This document shows positions 61,098 to 64,000 of a DNA stretch of 64,000 bases, piece by piece. The translations under genes and the position numbers were made by a program. The notes beneath the pieces were generated by a model. It was not told the origin of the DNA, did no database searches, and saw nothing but the letters and a program-made list of their open reading frames with translations. Every line of letters begins with the position of its first letter. Position 1 is the first letter of the stretch. Source of the stretch: Oegoconia quadripuncta. Taxonomy: Eukaryota; Arthropoda; Insecta; Lepidoptera; Autostichidae. The DNA is taken from contig OX438742.1 in the NCBI GenBank assembly GCA_949316235.1, positions 12,027,315-12,091,314 of the forward strand, in the 5' to 3' direction.

Positions 61098-63676
61098 CTA
61101 TGTATAGTAATGCGTTAAAAAAGATAGCTGCCATCTCTCTTTTCGCCTGATATATTCGACCAAACGCGTAGATAACTCCATTACCCATTTCTTTGCCACT
61201 ACACCCCATGGACTCAAGGTTTCCACCCCAAACGGCGAAAAGATGTAACCCGCTCCGAGTTCTGCATATTTCCGCAGCTTGCGGCCAAAGTATTTACACA
61301 AGTTGCATCCCCACACAAGCGGCCTTCCCAATTTCCAAGGACCCAACGTCATGACATCAGACTTTTTGCCGTCACTTCTCGACAGTTCGAGTACAGTAGG
61401 CACATTAGCAGAGACGAAGACCCTCGTATGAGATATCATTCGATTCGATTTGAACGATAGTTCAAAGCCTTGTGACACTGCAGACGACCAGTACTTTTTG
61501 ATCACGCGAGTCCATTGTGACCGAGCTCATCCACGCAATTCCCGCACTGACATATATGATGACGGACAGTCCAAACACCAAGCCTCAGACATACCGCTAA
61601 TGTTAAAGTAGTTCTATCAAGCAGTGTGCCACTATTGGCAAAGGGCAAGACACTGTATCCAATGTCCAGACTCCCTCTCTATAACGGCTAAAAGGCGGGT
61701 GCGATCTCTGGTGTTGGAACAGGTTGTTAGAAGCTTCAGATGTTCCAATCTACATAGAGGCTTATCCCATTGGCGCTGGGAATGAAGCGCACGAGGGGGA
61801 TCACAACCTGGGCAGGATTCGCTCCATGCGGACTTCGTCTCACATAAGTGTGCCAATTCGATGGAGCCTAGTGATGGATTTATATTTCCAAAGAGATTGA
61901 TCTCACTGTGCGCTGAGGACAAGAAGGCCGGGAGGGTTACATAAGCCCAGACCGCCAAAGCGTATTAGGAGAGTGGCCTACGCCCAGACACGTTCATTCA
62001 TTGGACAATTTTGGATCTGAGGCAAAACATTTTGTGTGAGTGAGCCGAGAGCCAAAGGTATTTCCGAATAGTCATACAACGCAAAATATATGTCAGTTTG
62101 GGGACAAAAAGGCAGAAGCGAACTATACTTAAGGCCATAATTAAGAAGGTATATGTGAAAAAGTCGATCCGAGTTGTTATTGAATTTTGAAATTTGTTCA
62201 TCTATGAAAGAAGAAATACCGTCGTCCAAGATTGGGGCTCCCAGTAGGCGAAGGTTGTTATTACTTGGAATTTTGATATTAGGTGCCAAAGAATTTAATT
62301 TTGCTACAATTTTTCCTGTTCAACAGACGAAACTGAGTGTGAAATAAATAGGTAATTCACGTTTTGTGAAATTTAGATCAAGCCTAATTGATCCAAATTG
62401 TTGTATTATTATATTGTGTCTTCGAAGACTGTATCGAAGTCGCCGGCTAATGTACCGTCATCCAAATACCAATGTTGAATTTAGAGATCTGCTGACAGCC
62501 AGTAGCCGAAAGTAGCAGACTATAGATTATATTCATTGACAAATGTTGATGGATTACTGTAACATTACCAAAGATAATTATAAATAGCTGGCATTTCATT
62601 TCTGACTGGAGATAGAATGGCACCTATAGCAACAGAATTGAAGGCATCTTTCACATCGACTTTAATTAAAACTGTCCCACCGTCGTTCTGGATGAAAGTA
62701 CGATCGCGTGCACAGCAGCTTTAAGGCCAAAACCTAATTGATAAACTTGCGCTTTAACAACGGGACTATACATATATGTTTACTGCACACTTTTTGTTAC
62801 GACAATGGGACGAATAACATAACGTGTGTCGTAATGCCATCCGGTACTTGACTTAACAGCATTAAGTTTATGAGACATACCTACTATGTTTGAAAGGGGC
62901 GGCCCGTTATCGTTATAGCCTGCCGTGATAATTATATTCTTATAATAAGCGTAAGCCTATCCAGGCCCCCAGCTGAGATACTTTTAAAAGGCATGATGGC
63001 ATTCTATAAACATTTTCAGTTGTGGCATGAATAAATGGGTTATCATAAGGTCTGGAAAAAGAACAGCTGCAGTACGACTTGAATGTTTGGACTGTACAGC
63101 AAGAAGAGTTTCCTCAGTGTTCGTGGCGATAACATCTTGTTTAAAATACAAATTGGTAGCGCCACTAATCACCTCGCCTTCAACTCTTTTGATAAGCGAA
63201 CCAGCCGAAATCTTTTTAGATGGGCTATTGAGCTCAAAGATGGTTTTGGACTTGGTTATAGCAATTGTCTTTTATATTCAGTGTTACCGAGTTGTTACAT
63301 CCTGGGTTTCAACTAATGTGTAGAATTTTGTATGCACATGTAAGCAGTTTTTCCCAGTTGGATATGGAGTTGTCATTCAGAATAACGTCTTTAGTCCTAT
63401 AGCGTCTAATAACATTTCGTTTGAATATTCCTAACACACGCCAAAGTCTGTATTATTATTTGAATTTGTAGGGTTATGGATGTTCTGCTTTGTATCTGTG
63501 TTCTCTGTGGTTTTCGTCGATCTGCGCACCCTACATTTGTATATGTTTAAGCCCCTTTGACCTTGAAAAACCGGGCCTGGGAACAGATGGTATTTAACAA
63601 GGTCCAACGAAACATCGACGTATCTACGGCCATCTATTGTCGGACGATTGTTACAACCCTTGCGACATAAAAACAT
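61098..63676 (-). pseudogene. Decayed non-LTR retrotransposon with RT and restriction-like endonuclease-type end
   Basis: Minus-strand frames give, from 5' to 3', a Cys/His-containing stretch with GQRGLNIYKCR (63.6-63.4 kb). Reverse-transcriptase blocks follow: QLGFGLKAAVHAI-like text, VLIKVDVKDAFNSVAIGAIL near 62.65 kb, and the active-site block WYLDDGTLAGDF at about 62.45 kb. The thumb-like NLRLLGAPILDDGISSFID comes next (62.25 kb). The C-terminal region has DRTRLLAVIERESGHWIQCL and RSDGKKSDVMTLGPWKLGRP with LVWG, then YAELGAGYIFSPFGVETLSP. The last block resembles the KRPDG-PW--GR--VWD region of elements with a restriction-like endonuclease; Pro and a catalytic Asp appear changed. Several frameshifts and stops show it is inactive. 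Confidence 0.75.
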
Positions 63677-63737
63677 CCATAGTAGTTACAAATTAATAAT
63701 TATAGTAAAAATATAAAAAAAACCTTTTATTACTTAA

Positions 63738-63876
63738 CCCTGCAATGGTCGCGTGGATTACAATGCAATCCATTCCTGTAAAATCAAAAATTCCAAAAAA
63801 ACTGGTACCTAACTCTAACGTTTTAACCTTCCGGGTGCTTCAAGTCGAATATTTTTGTAACGCGACCACTGTAGGG
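63738..63876. mobile_element. piggyBac-type MITE
   Basis: TTAA flanks both ends (63734-63737 and 63877-63880). The ends read CCCTGCAATGGTCGCGT and, complementary, CCCTACAGTGGTCGCGT, giving a 17-bp inverted repeat with two mismatches. TTAA duplication plus a CCC start is the piggyBac signature. It is 139 bp and non-coding. Confidence 0.85.
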
Positions 63877-63880
63877 TTAA

Positions 63881-64000
63881 TTTTAAAATAATAGTTGTAG
63901 AAGTCTGCCCTTAGATTATGTAACTCCATCGGTATCGTCATCGATTACGTTGACCAATAAGAAACCCTCAAATTGCCGAGCGAGCGGTGAGCCGACCAAT
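63881..64000. other. Window end; nothing recognised
   Basis: Short unclassified stretch after the MITE. Confidence 0.4.

Overview
This window is intron-rich, AT-rich genomic DNA of an insect, most likely a moth or butterfly. Signs of this are small exons separated by kilobase introns, several tRNA-derived SINE families, RTE-type LINE tails ending in TGGCTGATATGATGATGATGA-like sequence, CR1-like LINE tails with TTTGAT/TTTGAC microsatellites, a GGGTTCCGTAC-type dispersed repeat, and many Tc1/mariner-type elements. There is no bacterial gene organisation. All exon models come from reading splice sites, reading phase and protein resemblance by eye.

Two genes are well supported. (1) A serine-protease homolog on the + strand has five phase-compatible exons (16480-34347). 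All three catalytic residues are replaced, so it should be a non-catalytic clip-less S1-fold protein. Its first exon(s) were not found. (2) Syntaxin-6 (Syx6) on the - strand is complete in six exons (55094 down to 45876; 261 residues). Its second intron has a textbook U12-type 5' splice site and branch site.

Three further gene pieces are weaker. They are a - strand gene at the left edge with a signal-peptide exon (819-951) and a start exon in a GC-rich promoter-like block (about 3081-3340); a possible terminal exon on the - strand (14665-14902); and a possible first coding exon on the + strand (56598-56649), divergent from Syx6.

The rest is mobile DNA. Two full DNA transposons with open transposase frames lie in introns of the serine-protease homolog: a DD34D mariner (17751-19046, antisense to the gene) and a Tc1/mariner-superfamily element with DD40D spacing and unusually long terminal inverted repeats of about 430 bp (21872-24304, sense). 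Older material includes a palindromic MITE family (five loci) and a 695-bp non-autonomous TIR element with the same CAGGGTG ends. There are also Harbinger-type, piggyBac-type and unclassified MITEs, Tc1 and mariner relics, RTE/CR1-like LINE pieces, a BEL/Pao scrap and three SINE families. A decayed non-LTR element with RT and an apparent restriction-like-endonuclease end fills 61.1-63.7 kb. One retroposed sequence of unknown origin occurs twice, once with a poly(A) tail and a clear 12-bp target duplication.

A perfect 262-bp tandem duplication lies between the Syx6 start and the divergent exon. A GC-rich 16-bp periodic array lies inside the U12-type intron of Syx6. No tRNA, rRNA or CRISPR was found.
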